From the NCBI GenBank assembly GCA_964034945.1, contig OZ035960.1:31922368-31986367 (forward strand): a stretch of 64,000 bases of DNA, in the 5' to 3' direction. A program made the translations under genes and the position numbers. Source of the DNA: Chrysopilus asiliformis (lineage: Eukaryota; Arthropoda; Insecta; Diptera; Rhagionidae). The notes beneath the pieces are model-generated. The model did not search any database. It had not been told where the DNA came from and saw nothing but the letters and a program-made list of their open reading frames with translations. Of this stretch, positions 11,441-22,421 are shown piece by piece. Numbering within the stretch: the first letter of the stretch is position 1; the number at the start of each line of letters is the position of its first letter.

Positions 11441-11722
11441 TGCGTAAAAACCGTTGAAGCATGTAGAACATTTTATTTTCTTTAAATTTTAATAATTTTC
11501 GAGAGATTTTCAGAAAACTTAATTTTTTTTTAATATTTTGACGCTGTCAATGCTTTTTTGAGTTATTTAAAATACGTAAAACGGACAGACCGGCAAACCG
11601 ACAGACAGATTCACGGACATCCTCATAATTTTGTCTGAAACGGATTTCGTCTGAAATTTTCTATCTGCCCCATTCTCGAGTTTGTTTCCGTCATGAATAC
11701 AATACTTTTCCTCTATAAAAGC
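11441..11722 (-). repeat. dispersed repeat family C, minus copy
   Basis: On the minus strand it reads GAGGAAAAGTATTGTATTCA, CTCGAGAATGGGGCAGATAG, ACAAAATTATGAGGATGTCC and then a short (GTCY)n tract, the same order as 46605-47340 on the plus strand. Related pieces lie at 9460-9540, 10040-10250, 21990-22260 and 54917-54990. It looks like a second (GTCY)n-bearing element family. Confidence 0.5.
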
Positions 11723-13547
11723 TCGTCGTTTCTGATCACATCGACTACAATTTCCCGAACCAATAAAGAAGTTTTGATCCAAAAAACTGCCGCTTGAAAA
11801 ATTTTCCTCCTAACTAAAATGTACCACCGTATCCCTCATAACCCCTCTCCTGCTCTCTTCTGAACCGCTGAAAGAGTTTTTACCATTAGATAAGTCATTC
11901 CCGAAAGGATTTTCTGCCCCGTAAAATTTCGAGGTTTGGAAAATTGGTCTGCTAAAATAGAGAATCTTCTAAAAAACGGAATTTTCTAAAACAAAAGTCT
12001 TCTCTAAAATATCATTTTCATTTTGATTTTACCAGAGAAATATCTAGTATGTATCTACTTTTTCGAAAAGCAGGAGAAAAAATTTCACGATAGGCTAAAA
12101 TTTTTGTTGCGTCACTAGAATTAGTCATATTGATATTAAAATCATGTTTGCTCAAATATTTTGTCCCTGTGGAACAGAACAGATAACAACACAAAACATT
12201 TTTAGTAAAAATGTGTTGAATATCAAATATGAAGAAGTTTTGAAAGCCCTATTCAGTCAGCGATTACAACATCTTCGATAATAAGAAAAAAATCCGATTT
12301 ATCAAATAACTCAAAAAGATAAGATTAATAGCAACCTCCCAGATAGTTCAAGAACATTAACTTCGCAAAAAAATAATATAACATAAATTATGCAAAATCT
12401 TGAATATCTATTGATCCACTCAAACGGAATCAATCAAATGATCTTTCGAAAATTTTCGGAGAATACTTTAAGCTATTTAGTATCAATATACAATTGACTG
12501 GGATCGTCAGAAGATATTTTTAGTTAAATAATAATCGCTATCTCGATGGTTTCAGAAAAAACATGCTTTTTATATTTCTTGTTTGTTTCCAAAAAAAAAA
12601 AATATTATGTTGTGAAAAGAGAAAAGGAAATTGGAAAACAGAACCCGTAACTTATCTGAAAATGGCCAAGCAATTCAGTCACGAATTAACGAATTCAGCT
12701 GTGACATAATTCATAAATGACGCAGCCAGCACCACCCCCGCATAAAGTTTGAAATCATATTTGGGGATCGTTTATTTGACGACGTTTGAAAAGTGAAACA
12801 AGAATTTGTGCAAAGATCAGCAATTTTCTAGAGTAAACAAACGTCGAACACTTGGAACGATGTTGAAGATTTCCGAATGAGTTTCCGTTTTTAAACAATG
12901 AGCGCATTTAACGTTCACCAGCCATCGCCCATAGGAAATGAAACAGCAAAATATTCATCTATAGAAGTTTGTCTACAATTTCGATCGTAAATGGGTTTTA
13001 ATGCGATCTGCTGTTTATAAACATAAGTTTTACGAGTATTAATTTTTCTGACTTTTCGTTAGTTCAAAGACAAGGCATCAAACATTCGACTGTTTGAAGA
13101 AAGAAAAAAATTGAACGATGCTAATTTTGTCGACACTTTAACCAAATTGGATGAAATAACATAAAACTAATTTTATGAATACTTACTTTTTGTCGTTAGA
13201 TCAGAACTATTAAGAAATTACTATAATCACAGTTTTCCAATTTTTTTTACACAAAGGGGAAAGAATAGGACGAACTCCTATAATACCGAGAAAAATTCAT
13301 TGGTAAAATCAACTACAAACGTGCACTTTGTCGATTTTGCGTTAACTTCGTTCGTAATTAATTCAACTAAGGACACATTGTCATTTATCAAAATAAATAA
13401 AAAATCATTGTTTAATGTCAATTTCGTGATAAAAAAGATGAGGGGAGAAGTATGAAGGAGGGTAAGCAAAATACATGAACCCATCCAAATATCATACACA
13501 AATGCACTCGGCACCAGACAATCAGAGGAATCACTGTTTTCCTATAC
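11723..13547. other. no gene seen
   Basis: AT-rich sequence without recognised exons. The 12700-12960 part is of normal complexity and not obviously repeated elsewhere in the window. Confidence 0.4.
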
Positions 13548-14235
13548 GGCCCTATTCCATAATCCGTCGTAGCTACGATTTTCGGAGAATTCGTGAAAAT
13601 GGTATTCCACGATCTGATGGAATTAAATTAATTTCGAAAACATTACGAATCGGAATATCTGGTATCATAGAAACCGACGGAATCGATCTTTTGACAGCTA
13701 AACCTACGAAAAATTTTCACTTCGTAGATCGAGTAGCAACTTCATTTTCTTATTATTTTAGCTCAATTTATGGCCTGAATTGTACAACAAAAAGCAATTT
13801 TAACATTTTTATTTATTTAGTATAAGTGTAACTTTTAACAAATTAAGAGGAAATATTTTAGGAAAAAGAGCAATGTGAGTATTCCTCAGTATCCGTTATT
13901 TGTTGTCGTTTTAGTTCCACTATTAAAGTCCTTCGCTTCGATAAATCTTCTTCCAGACACAAAATTGCAAACGCTGCAGAATCCATTATTAATAACAATT
14001 TTTAGTTTTAAGTCAAGAAAGTGACATTTGTCACGAAACTATTCCATGTCAGAAATTTATTCCTTATGAGTTTTGCGTAGGGACCTTTTTACAAAGACAT
14101 TAATTTTTCGAAATTAGATTTTAATCAGGCACCACTAAGTTCAATTCCGTTCGGATCGTGGAATACTGATTTCTTCGTATTCGTAACGTAGTTAGTTCTT
14201 CGTAATAAAGCTACGACGGATTCTGGAATCGGGCC
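13548..14235. mobile_element. non-autonomous TIR element, about 690 bp
   Basis: Termini GGCCCTATTCCATAATCCGT and the complement of GGCCCGATTCCAGAATCCGT, followed on both sides by CGTAGC, define the ends. A second inverted block (GTATTCCACGATC) lies about 65-105 bp in. Target duplication is unclear. The plus ORF over 13475-13825 crosses the left border and is not a real gene. Similarity of the CCTATTC(T)GGAAT ends to the elements at 7155 and 43335 suggests PIF/Harbinger. Confidence 0.5.
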
Positions 14236-14289
14236 GATGGCCTTTGGTATGACCAAAATTGAAATAAATAAAGTTTTCGACATTTTCGT

Positions 14290-14570
14290 TATGATTAGGC
14301 GTTTCGAGTTACGCACTTCGAACTACGCGCTTCAGATTACGCGCTTCGGATGACGCGATTCGTATTACTATGCGCTTGGAATTAGCGCGTCCCGCTTCGG
14401 ATTTGGCGACTCGAGTTATGCGCTTCGATTTACGCGCTTCAAATTACGCGCTTCGAATAACGAGATTCGGATTACCCAATTAGAATCTTGGGCTTTGCGA
14501 AACGCGGTTCGGATCACTTCGAATTGCGCTATTCGGATGGCGCGCTTCATATTACGCGCTTTAGGAAGAG
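14290..14570. repeat. GC-rich ~15-bp minisatellite
   Basis: A degenerate array of GATTACGCGCTTCGA-like units, many spaced 15-16 bp. The 15-bp period explains the pentapeptide-like pattern of the minus ORF over 14416-14739. Base composition is far above the surrounding AT-rich DNA. Confidence 0.6.
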
Positions 14571-14599
14571 AGGGGTCAAGGCAAGGGGAGGGATTGATT

Positions 14600-14935
14600 T
14601 TATGACGAAAACCGCACCAAAATTGTTCTGACGTTTCCGGAGATATCAGGGGGAGGGGTGAGAAGTAAGGAAGGGGGGCGAATTTATTGAGTGAAAACTT
14701 CTCTGAGGACAACTTACTCAATGGCGAAAACCGAGTCAAAATTGCCCTAAAGGTTTAGGAAATAGCAGGAGACAGGTTGATATGTACGTAAGGGAAAGGG
14801 TCGATATTAGTAAGCATAAAATTTCCTTAGAGGAAGATCTATCCAATGGCGAAAACCGCGTGAACATTGCTTTAACAGTTAAGAAGATACAAGGCGAGGT
14901 AAAAAGTAGGGGGAAAATTTGGTTAAAGCATAGCC
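14600..14935. repeat. three degenerate ~120-bp tandem repeats
   Basis: GAAAACCGCACCAAAATTG (about 14608), GAAAACCGAGTCAAAATTG (about 14723) and GAAAACCGCGTGAACATTG (about 14850) start similar units that also share a GA-rich stretch and a TTTCCTTAGAGGA-like block. Confidence 0.5.
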
Positions 14936-16934
14936 TCAAACATGCTCCTCATCTAGGATAAACTGCTCTATGACTGCTCTAGCTCGGCTAACCGAAATAA
15001 TGTATCATTCACTACAGACAAAAAATGAATCCCCCCTTTAGATTTTCCTTTTAAAATATTGTATTTAGGGAGGAGGACTAGTTTAGCCTGAAATCGGGTT
15101 TGGCCGGTAACATATATATGGATAAATAAACACGGACACAAATTATATTATCTAGGACTACGCTTTTGTGTTACTTTCTTCTTCAAAACTGAAAACATAT
15201 CTTTCTAATTTACATGGAAACAATTCATGAATATGTTGAGCATTTTTGTTTAAATTATAAAATTGAGTTTATGTTTTTCGTTGAAAAATGGATTCTGAGC
15301 ATTTTACAATTCTGCTACGTTTTTGTTTTTTTCTCAAATTTATTTTTTACGTATGAAACATGGGATCAGGATAAATATTCCGAGGGAAATATGTTCCTTA
15401 CAGCACCATAAGCACAACTATGTTATTATATGGAACGGTTATTGTACGCATATAGGCGTAATAACAGCGCAAAAAGGGAAACTATAAAGGGATCTCCCAG
15501 AAGAAACTTATTCCTCAACAAACTATCTAAAACAACATGAATAAATGGCTGTGCGGGCTGGTGTAAATGTAAGGAAAGTCTGGCTAGATATGGATGGATA
15601 ACAAACATGCGATCTAATAAAAGTCCTATAAATAGTCGTATTTGCATATTGCAGCATGTCTAGAAAGTTTAAACATTGAAAATTGTCCATTAAATGAAAA
15701 TAGCATTACTGTGAAAAATGGCAAAGTAATATTCAATTCGTTGTTTTTTTTTCGTAGTAGTGGAACAGTTTTAGTGGCGCCATCTGTACCAAAGTGTGCT
15801 TTTTCAAACAGTTTCATCGAAAATTTTGCTAACTTTGCGATTAGAATTTAAACGATTTGGACCAACAAAAAGAGAACAGAACAGACAATCGTGCAGAATG
15901 TTCTCCATTTTGCTTTTTCTGTTGAAAAAATATATTGAAACGACACGTTTTCATAGATAAAATGTATAAAAATATTCAGAAAGATAATTCAAAGAAAACA
16001 AGCTGGTTATAAGGAAATTTTCACAGGAAAATATTCCCGCACGTGGAACGACAAGAAATCCATTTAAAAGAAATTCCGAGAAAATTCCTAAAAGAAAACT
16101 TCCTAAAGGTCAGATTGTTATGTTATAAGGAATAAATTTAATATGTGGAGAAAATTGCTAATGAATTTTGTTTAAAAAAGAATTAAATTTAAATTGGATG
16201 GAAAATTTAACATAAATATCTTTTTCTTAGAAAAAATTATTTTAAGATGCAAAAACAAATTTTTGATTTGCTTGGAACGTTTCAAAGCAGTTTTTTCCAA
16301 ACTTTTTCATAACAGTTTTGCTATTTAAGTAAAATTAATACCATCTTTGTGTATACAGGCATGGCTTGAAGTAAAGAACCTCGATCTAAGATGTTTTGAC
16401 ATACGAACCTCAATGTTTTGTTCCCGGTCGTGTGATATACAACGACAAACATTTGCTTAATTTCTTCAAAATAAATATATTTTTGTAAATCGATTTCAAA
16501 GCTTCCCATGATTTTCACCTCTGTTTTTTATACAACACGATAAAGTTACCCAAAAAAATACAGAAAAATACTTTATACGAACAGCACTTGACTTTCTTGT
16601 ACAAAATCTACGTCCGTGCGAAGTTTACACTATAGGCCGACAAATAAAATATCAAACCAATTTTTTTAATAAAACCTGAAAAAATATCGATTTACGGTAA
16701 AAGGCAAAAATGCGGAGAATTTTAACCCTACTGTACTCCAATAAAATGTCTAAGATGTGAATTGAAAAAATTTCGTAATGAATTTCCCACGGACAGCAAC
16801 GAAATAATTCACACGCAGAGATAAAATAGCTGTTTTTAACAAAAATAGTTATTTTTAACAACTTTTAGTAATGGGAAATCGTGACGATAGCTTTTGTTGT
16901 TAATCTTGATTATAAAAAACAATTGACCGCAATA
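14936..16934. other. no gene seen
   Basis: AT-rich sequence. Several ORFs of 60-73 codons on both strands show no domain or splice framing. No element termini were recognised. Confidence 0.4.
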
Positions 16935-17035
16935 TAAAATTGTAAAAATTTACATAAAAGTAGTAAAATTGTAAAAATTTACATAAAAGTAGTAAAATTG
17001 TAAAAATTTACATAAAAGTAGTAAAATTGTAATAA
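16935..17035. repeat. 29-bp tandem repeat, three units plus part
   Basis: The unit TAAAATTGTAAAAATTTACA followed by TAAAAGTAG repeats at 16935, 16964 and 16993 essentially without change; a fourth unit decays after TAAAATTGTAA. Confidence 0.9.
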
Positions 17036-17439
17036 TTCTCGCCTCATTTCATTACAAAATAGTAAAATTTTATTGCATAATCTTTTATTTCAATTATTTG
17101 AAATCAACTAGCTTGCATACTCGTCGTTGCCGGGTTAAAGTTTTTTGCATAAGTATTTTTGTACCAAAAAAACAAAGAAATAACTTTTTGAAAAACATCG
17201 GTATACCTTCAGGATATCCCGTTCCAAATTTTGAAATTCGAACACCAGATTCGTGCTCAGCCAGGAAACCTGGAAACCCCCTAAAGCAATTTTTCCCAAA
17301 AATCTACTAAAACCAGAAAGAATTTCAACCGGGTGGTCGGTATTCAAGAAGTCCTGCCTCAAACAATTTTTTGAATTAATAAAACTAACCATAAATCGTG
17401 CTATATACGACCGTCGACCCGATATCGGTCCAACACAAG

Positions 17440-17507
17440 TCGGTACGACCATCGCAGCGTCTATTTCCAGCTTTAGAGTGGAAATAGACGCTGCGATGGT
17501 CGGTACA
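17440..17507. repeat. hairpin with 22-nt arms
   Basis: ACCATCGCAGCGTCTATTTC-CA and its complement flank the 9-nt spacer GCTTTAGAG. It lies inside a region related to family E (about 17200-17340) and makes the 173-codon minus ORF 17135-17656 read the same motif (TIAASIST.. / EIDAAMV..) on both sides, so that ORF is not credible as a gene. Confidence 0.7.
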
Positions 17508-17702
17508 ATCGTCGGGCCGAATTGCGGTCGCATGCAATAATTGTATAGTGTATGCGCACAAAATGACGGTTGGGCCCGATATCGCACTATTTCTACCTTA
17601 AGACGCAACTTGACAGGAAAATATCTTAAATCCTGATCTATATCAAGTATATCCAATTAAACCACTATGAAATTTTGCACACAGATTCATGTTACCTCAT
17701 AA

Positions 17703-17757
17703 GAAAAAGTCAACTGATACATGGCTGTCTATATGAGTAACCTATAAGGATAAAGCA
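17703..17757 (+). repeat. 55-bp direct repeat, unit 1
   Basis: AAAGTCAACTGATACATGGC through CTATATGAGTAACCTATAAG GATAAAGC recurs at 19487-19540 with a few changes. The copies are in the same orientation about 1.8 kb apart and enclose the TTAA-flanked element; they may be remnants of one older repeat. Confidence 0.6.
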
Positions 17758-17808
17758 AACCTCAAAAGTGTTCAATAAGAAACAATTTCTTCAAAATTGC
17801 ACCCTTAA

Positions 17809-18492
17809 GTAGGGCACACATCTATCAGTTTTCGATAAGTCACGGCTGTTACGGTAGTTGTCAGTTTTTCATCAGTTTTTTATGTCTAGTTAAGCTTTCA
17901 CATCTATCAGTTGCGACTGACAGTTTTTTGTGAAAAGTATCCATTTATTTTGGTTGTAGAGTTCAAATAGTGAGAATGAATAATAAAGAGAGCGTGTTTT
18001 AAAAACTATTTCAGACTGAACAACGAAAACTATGAATTTTTATTGGTTTTAGTGACGTCTATTATTAGAAAAACGGATACAAACTTTCGAAAAAGTGTTA
18101 ATTTTTTTTATGTCCTCCTATGAAGCATTTGGTTTGATTTTCTTTATATAATTCGTCCGCTACTTCGCTCCATTTATTTTCCCTGATGTCTGTCCTTGTA
18201 TATTCAGGATGGGCCAAATCGTAGAGCATTGGAATTCCTTTCACGAACTCGATTAATTTTTCCTCTGTTGTCGGCATCTTGCGAAATCAAAACGTCAAAA
18301 AATCTGCATAGAATGTGGCGCCGAATGTGGTGGTTGTCACAAAACAACGAAGAAAAATCGGCATAGAATGTGGCGCCGAATGTGGTGGTTTTCATAAAAC
18401 ATTTTGGGCGGCTGACAGCAACACGTTCACACCAATCAGTTTCCCATCAGTTTCCCAAAAACTGATGGAAAACTGATAGATGTGTGCCCTAC
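17809..18492. mobile_element. TTAA-flanked element carrying a MADF ORF, 684 bp
   Basis: Inverted ends GTAGGGCACACATCTATCAG, continuing TTTTC, are flanked by perfect TTAA (17805-17808, 18493-18496). The interior has a MADF-domain fragment on the minus strand and an internal direct repeat (GCATAGAATGTGGCGCCGAA at about 18310 and 18362). TTAA suggests piggyBac, but the MADF ORF suggests PIF/Harbinger, whose target TTA could be read here with one extra A; the superfamily is therefore open. Confidence 0.65.
18098..18277 (-). pseudogene. MADF-domain DNA-binding fragment, 59 residues
   Basis: A 59-codon ORF with its own ATG and an in-frame stop upstream. It reads EEKLIEFVKGIPMLYDLAHP then EYTRTDIRENKWSEVADELY, which follows the MADF pattern of L-I-E-x-V, P-x-LYD-x-x-HP-x-Y and N-x-W-x-E-x-A-x-E-L. 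MADF proteins bind DNA and are encoded as the second ORF of many PIF/Harbinger transposons, as well as by host genes such as Adf1. Only the first two-thirds of the domain is present; the final basic W-x-x-L-R-x-x-Y helix is lost at the stop. No transposase accompanies it. Confidence 0.6.
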
Positions 18493-18539
18493 TTAAAGAA
18501 GGTAAACGGGGGCTGGGTAGAGAGTTAATTTTTTAAAAC

Positions 18540-18740
18540 AGAGATTTTTGCCATCAAACCTGCCCGTTAGGAGGCTGAGAAATTTCACTCGGAGGTTTTC
18601 TGGGTTACTAATTCGAAACGGATTGTTCTGTGTAATCCTGATCCTTTGTAAATATCCTTTTTTTCCATTTTTTCTAGTGTTTCGGGACGCTGATCACAAG
18701 TCTGGTGTTAGAATTTCAAAATTTGAAACGAAAGGTCTTT
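18540..18740 (+). repeat. dispersed repeat family E fragment
   Basis: Blocks TTTCACTCGGAGGTTTTCTG, AATATCCTTTTTTTCCATTT, GCTGATCACAAGTCTGGTGT and AATTTCAAAATTTGAAACG recur at about 42455-42510 plus 42670-42812, 43920-44000, 17200-17340 and 63890-64000. No coding capacity. Confidence 0.5.
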
Positions 18741-20207
18741 AATGACGCAAATACTTAATAACGGAAATATCGTTTTTCCTCGGGAAATTGACATTAGGAT
18801 GTTTTCGAAGTGCCAAGGTCGAATTTGGTACCTATTATATTCAAAATGGAAGTCCCGATATTTTTTCTCACATGATTTTATATTGTTTCTCGGTTTTTTA
18901 GTGCAAACGACGCGTATGCAAGCTAGTATATTATAAAAACAACATAAAAAATACATTTAAATGTTTATGACGAAGTCAAAATTTTAGTATTTCTCCCTGA
19001 ATATTTAAATTTTCATAAATCTTTAGCTAGCATAAATATTTGATTTCAAATTTATGTAAAATTTAATGGTACGCTTATATATTAAGTGTTCAGTTAACAC
19101 TTTCGACTTTTAACAACTCAAGTGGAATTCATGTAACATGAAATTACAGCATATTTTCTTGAACTTTCTAGTATCGCGGTTACCACGTGTAGGCCCATCA
19201 AATTACCTGGTCGAAGCTAAACTACGAAATTCAACCAGGTTGGCAGATATCCACATGAAAAGCACACAAGTCCATGGAGATTGTGATCGATCGTCTATTT
19301 AGCAGGTTTGGAAATAAAGGATGGTTATATCCTTATCAGTTACCATGCAATTTCATGAAGCGTACTGTTGAAATTCTCGTGCCAGACGTCCATAACTCAG
19401 GATGACTGCCGACAGGTGGAAAGCTACGAAAGCGTAAGTCACGTGCCGGCAACCGGATAGCAAATATTCAACCATTGAATGCAAGTGAAAGTCAACTGAT
19501 ACGTGGCTGTCTATATGAGGAACCTATAAGGATAAAGCTTAAGTGATTGAAAAGTTTTTTTTTACCTTGGCCACTTGAAGTTTTTTATTTGAAAATTCAA
19601 TCAAGCAAAGGACACACCTTGAACAACTTTTAGAAGCGACTTTATTGGATAATTTTACACATTTTTTCCCCAACAACATACATGTATCTCCTAAAACGGA
19701 TGATAGAAATTGATAAGTTTGCTATTATTATCTAATCATTATTTTAACTTAACCTTAATTTTACTATTTTACAATGTCTGCTCTTAAATGGGTTAAAAAA
19801 TATCAAAACCTTTTATAAACGAAAAAAAATGTTGCCTGGCACAAATATTGGAATATAAATTATTGAAAAGTGTATATCAAACCACCGCATAAGTTTTGGT
19901 GAAACCGTCTTGACCTCAACGATTCCTAAATCTTACATAAACTTTAGCAATTAAACATTGAAGACCGCTCATCCATCATGAATGGAATTCAATTTTGTCG
20001 TTTAATTATTATGAAGGGAACAGTCATTTCGCTTATATGATTCTAATAATGCTGTATCATAAACATAAAAGCATATTTAGAAAAAAAAAATCAATTGAAT
20101 TCAACCAGATTGGAGATCCACGGTCATGTCAGCAAACAAGCGAACCTTTCATTTGTTGGTAAGACCAGTGCCACTCAGGTGCTCAAAAGTCAGACTTTCG
20201 TACCTTT
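18741..20207. other. no gene seen; one complex patch
   Basis: Mostly AT-rich. The stretch 19180-19480 is of higher complexity, with CACGTG at about 19195 and TCACGTGCC at about 19440, but I cannot assign it to a gene. The second unit of the 55-bp direct repeat lies at 19487-19540. Confidence 0.35.
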
Positions 20208-20507
20208 TTGATATCGTTTGGTAAGATTCACTTGCAATTTTTCATATTTTTTCATGTTTGCCATTCAATTCAAGCAGAAGATTTTCTATTACGAAATTCG
20301 TGTGGCAGCCACAGTGGAGACGACCGGCACCACCATCAGTCGAATAATCAACCACCACACGATCCCAGGTGTACTACCTACAAAGGCATGATTTCCATCA
20401 ACTTCATAACAACAATAAGAATAATAATAGCAGAAGTCACGATACGGTTGGGAAAGTTATTTCAAGTGCTGGAAATTGACAAAAGTTTACCGCATCGAGT
20501 AAATTGA
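20208..20507 (+). CDS. weak candidate exon, secreted-like N-terminus
   Basis: A 99-codon ORF beginning MISFGKIHLQFFIFFHVCHS, which could be read as a signal peptide ending near IQA, then a His/Asn/Ser-rich stretch. The higher-complexity core (about 20277-20370) is bounded by CAAGCAG, a possible acceptor, and CCCAG|GTGTACT, a possible donor, so it might instead be an internal exon in another frame. There is no recognised domain and no conserved neighbour. Chance is a real alternative. Confidence 0.15.
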   Translation: MISFGKIHLQFFIFFHVCHSIQAEDFLLRNSCGSHSGDDRHHHQSNNQPPHDPRCTTYKGMISINFITTIRIIIAEVTIRLGKLFQVLEIDKSLPHRVN

Positions 20508-20656
20508 AAATTTCACAATCCAAAATTTTCGATTTTCTACGTTTTATCAATTTCTTTGTTTAATGGTTTTTATTTCTCTGTTGCCAAATTAATCACCATT
20601 TTTTATATAAATATATGTTTAGGAAAATTGTAAATTGATTATTTTACTAATATATA

Positions 20657-21957
20657 CAGGGTGCGCCATCTATTCCTCCGGTATGAGAATGTTGAATAAC
20701 TTTTGAAAGAAACAATAGATTGCAAAAAATGGTGTTTTTTTATTTAGTTCAATCCTTTACAATTTATGTGGACTACTTTTTGAAAACAACATCGATCAAA
20801 TGACCACCTTTATTGGCCACCGCAAACTGTGCTCTTTTTCGGGCATTTTCCATCACTTCTTCGAGCATCTCCGTCGGTATGGCAGCTATTTCGGCACGAA
20901 TATTGGTCTTGAGCTCGTCAATGGTCTTCGGGTTGCTGGCGTAAACTTTACTCTTCAAATAACCCCACAAAAAGAAGTCTGGGGGGGTTAAATCAGGGGA
21001 TCTTGGTGGCCAGTCAATATCGCCTCTTTTCGATATCACACGTCTAGGGAATTTTTGTTGCAAAAACCGTATTGTTTGGTCCGCTGTGTGGCATGGCGCC
21101 CCGTCTTGCTGAAACCAGAAGTCAGTCAGACCTTTTTCACGCATTTTCGGACACACAAAATGTGCCAACATCCACCGATATCGATTACCATTAACTGTTT
21201 CACCTTCATTGAAGAAAAATGGCCCAATGATGGTTTTTGCGCACACGCCGGCCCAAACAGTCACTTTTCGATCATGCAATGGTATTTCATGAATCTTGTG
21301 AGGATTTTCTGTCGCCCAAATGCGGCAATTTTGTTTATTAACACCGCCAGAGAGAGTGAAATGTGCCTCGTCGGTCATTAAAACTTGCATCCAAAAGTCC
21401 GGCATGGTTTCCAACATTCGGCCGACTAATTTGCCGTCTTCTATACGACGCGACTTGTCTGTTGCCAATATTCTTTGAGTTAGTTGTATTTTGTAAGGAA
21501 ACAAATGGAGATCGTCCTTTAAAATGCGCCGCAACGTGGTTCCACTCATTTTCAACCGCTGAGTTCGGTGGCGATACGAGACATTTGGGTCCTCGGCAAC
21601 ACTCTCTCTCACGGCTTCAATAATTTCATTGGAACGTCTTGGGCGTGGATGATTATAGGTTAGATTGCCTACTGTTCCGTGCTCAAAGAAATTTTTACCC
21701 AGCGCCCGAATTGTTTTGTCGGTAGGCGCTTTTTTGCCACGATATTTTGCACGATATGCACGTTGAGTTAGCACAATTGAACGACTATTTTCAATGTACA
21801 TCGTCACTATTTCGGCGCGTTCTTTCGGTGTGAAGCGGTTCATGGTTAAAATTGTACTGGTTTGACGTTTCCAAAACGTGTCTAGGAAAGCAAATCGGTT
21901 GACAAATGGCGAAGTTATTGAATGTTTACATACCGGAGGAATAGATGGCGCACCCTG
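20657..21957 (-). mobile_element. intact DD41D Tc1/mariner transposon, 1301 bp
   Basis: Inverted ends match perfectly for 29 bp (starting CAGGGTGCGCCATCTATTCC and continuing TCCGGTATG) and are flanked by TA (20655-20656, 21958-21959). One uninterrupted transposase ORF fills most of the interior on the minus strand. Perfect ends plus an open ORF make this the only element in the window that could be autonomous. Confidence 0.95.
20773..21843 (-). CDS. IS630/Tc1/mariner transposase, DD41D
   Basis: 356 residues, the usual length for the family. Residues 1-115 form the DNA-binding part with two helix-turn-helix units; a basic region with HPRPRRS lies near residues 65-71. The catalytic residues can be read as D158 (in TDEAHFTLSGG), D247 (in FQQDGAPCHT) and D289 (in SPDLTPPDFFLWGYLKSKVY), with 41 residues between the last two. 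That spacing is DD41D, described for rosa-type elements of tephritid flies and relatives; subfamily assignment here rests on spacing only. The transposase binds the element's ends, cuts at the TIRs and inserts at TA in the nucleus. No stop or frameshift interrupts it. The ATG lies 114 bp inside the minus-strand left end, leaving room for a short 5' UTR. Confidence 0.95.
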   Translation of the reverse strand: MNRFTPKERAEIVTMYIENSRSIVLTQRAYRAKYRGKKAPTDKTIRALGKNFFEHGTVGNLTYNHPRPRRSNEIIEAVRESVAEDPNVSYRHRTQRLKMSGTTLRRILKDDLHLFPYKIQLTQRILATDKSRRIEDGKLVGRMLETMPDFWMQVLMTDEAHFTLSGGVNKQNCRIWATENPHKIHEIPLHDRKVTVWAGVCAKTIIGPFFFNEGETVNGNRYRWMLAHFVCPKMREKGLTDFWFQQDGAPCHTADQTIRFLQQKFPRRVISKRGDIDWPPRSPDLTPPDFFLWGYLKSKVYASNPKTIDELKTNIRAEIAAIPTEMLEEVMENARKRAQFAVANKGGHLIDVVFKK

Positions 21958-21989
21958 TATATACCTGTATTTTAATACAGTAAGACAAT

Positions 21990-22260
21990 TAATTTAAAAT
22001 ATCAGTTGTGATCAACGCCAAACTTTTCTCTGCAATATTTAGTTTCGGAAAAAATATCTAAATAATATTTTTTTCAAATATCTCGAGAACCATTAAAGAT
22101 ACATAAAAGCATTAAAGAAAAAACGCAGGAAATTTTATTTTCTTTGAATTTGGGTACATGAATTTTTTTTCTCAAAAGCGCATAGTTTCCGAGAAAATTT
22201 CAAAAAACTTTTTTTTAAAATTTGTTGGGAACAATTAGAGATACATCACTCATCCACTGG
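21990..22260 (-). repeat. family C fragment
   Basis: ATATCAGTTGTGATCAACGC, TTAGTTTCGGAAAAAATATC and a GAAAATTTTATTTTCTTTGA block match 9475-10260 and the complement of 47160-47325. Non-coding. Confidence 0.45.
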
Positions 22261-22421
22261 AAAGGACCAGTATAGCGTCTTCTTCAGCAGAGCGTCATCC
22301 CAACAGTAGCAGATTGTAGATTTTTGAATTGTTTTTATTCCTGGACCCCATCGAAGCATTAAACTAAAATGTAAGTGGACAGACACAACAAAGTTTCATT
22401 CCTTCTGACCCATAAAATTAA

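Noticed and set aside
13475..13825. 116-codon plus ORF
   Set aside because: It crosses the left border of a TIR element and shows no domain.
14416..14739. 107-codon minus ORF
   Set aside because: Its repeats come from the 15-bp minisatellite and it runs into a separate 120-bp tandem repeat.
17135..17656. 173-codon minus ORF, the second longest in the window
   Set aside because: It spans a perfect hairpin and family E repeat DNA; the same motif appears on both sides of the hairpin.
17703..19540. 55-bp direct repeats considered as LTR-like ends of a 1.8-kb element
   Set aside because: They are too short, lack TG..CA ends and a target duplication, and enclose unrelated elements.
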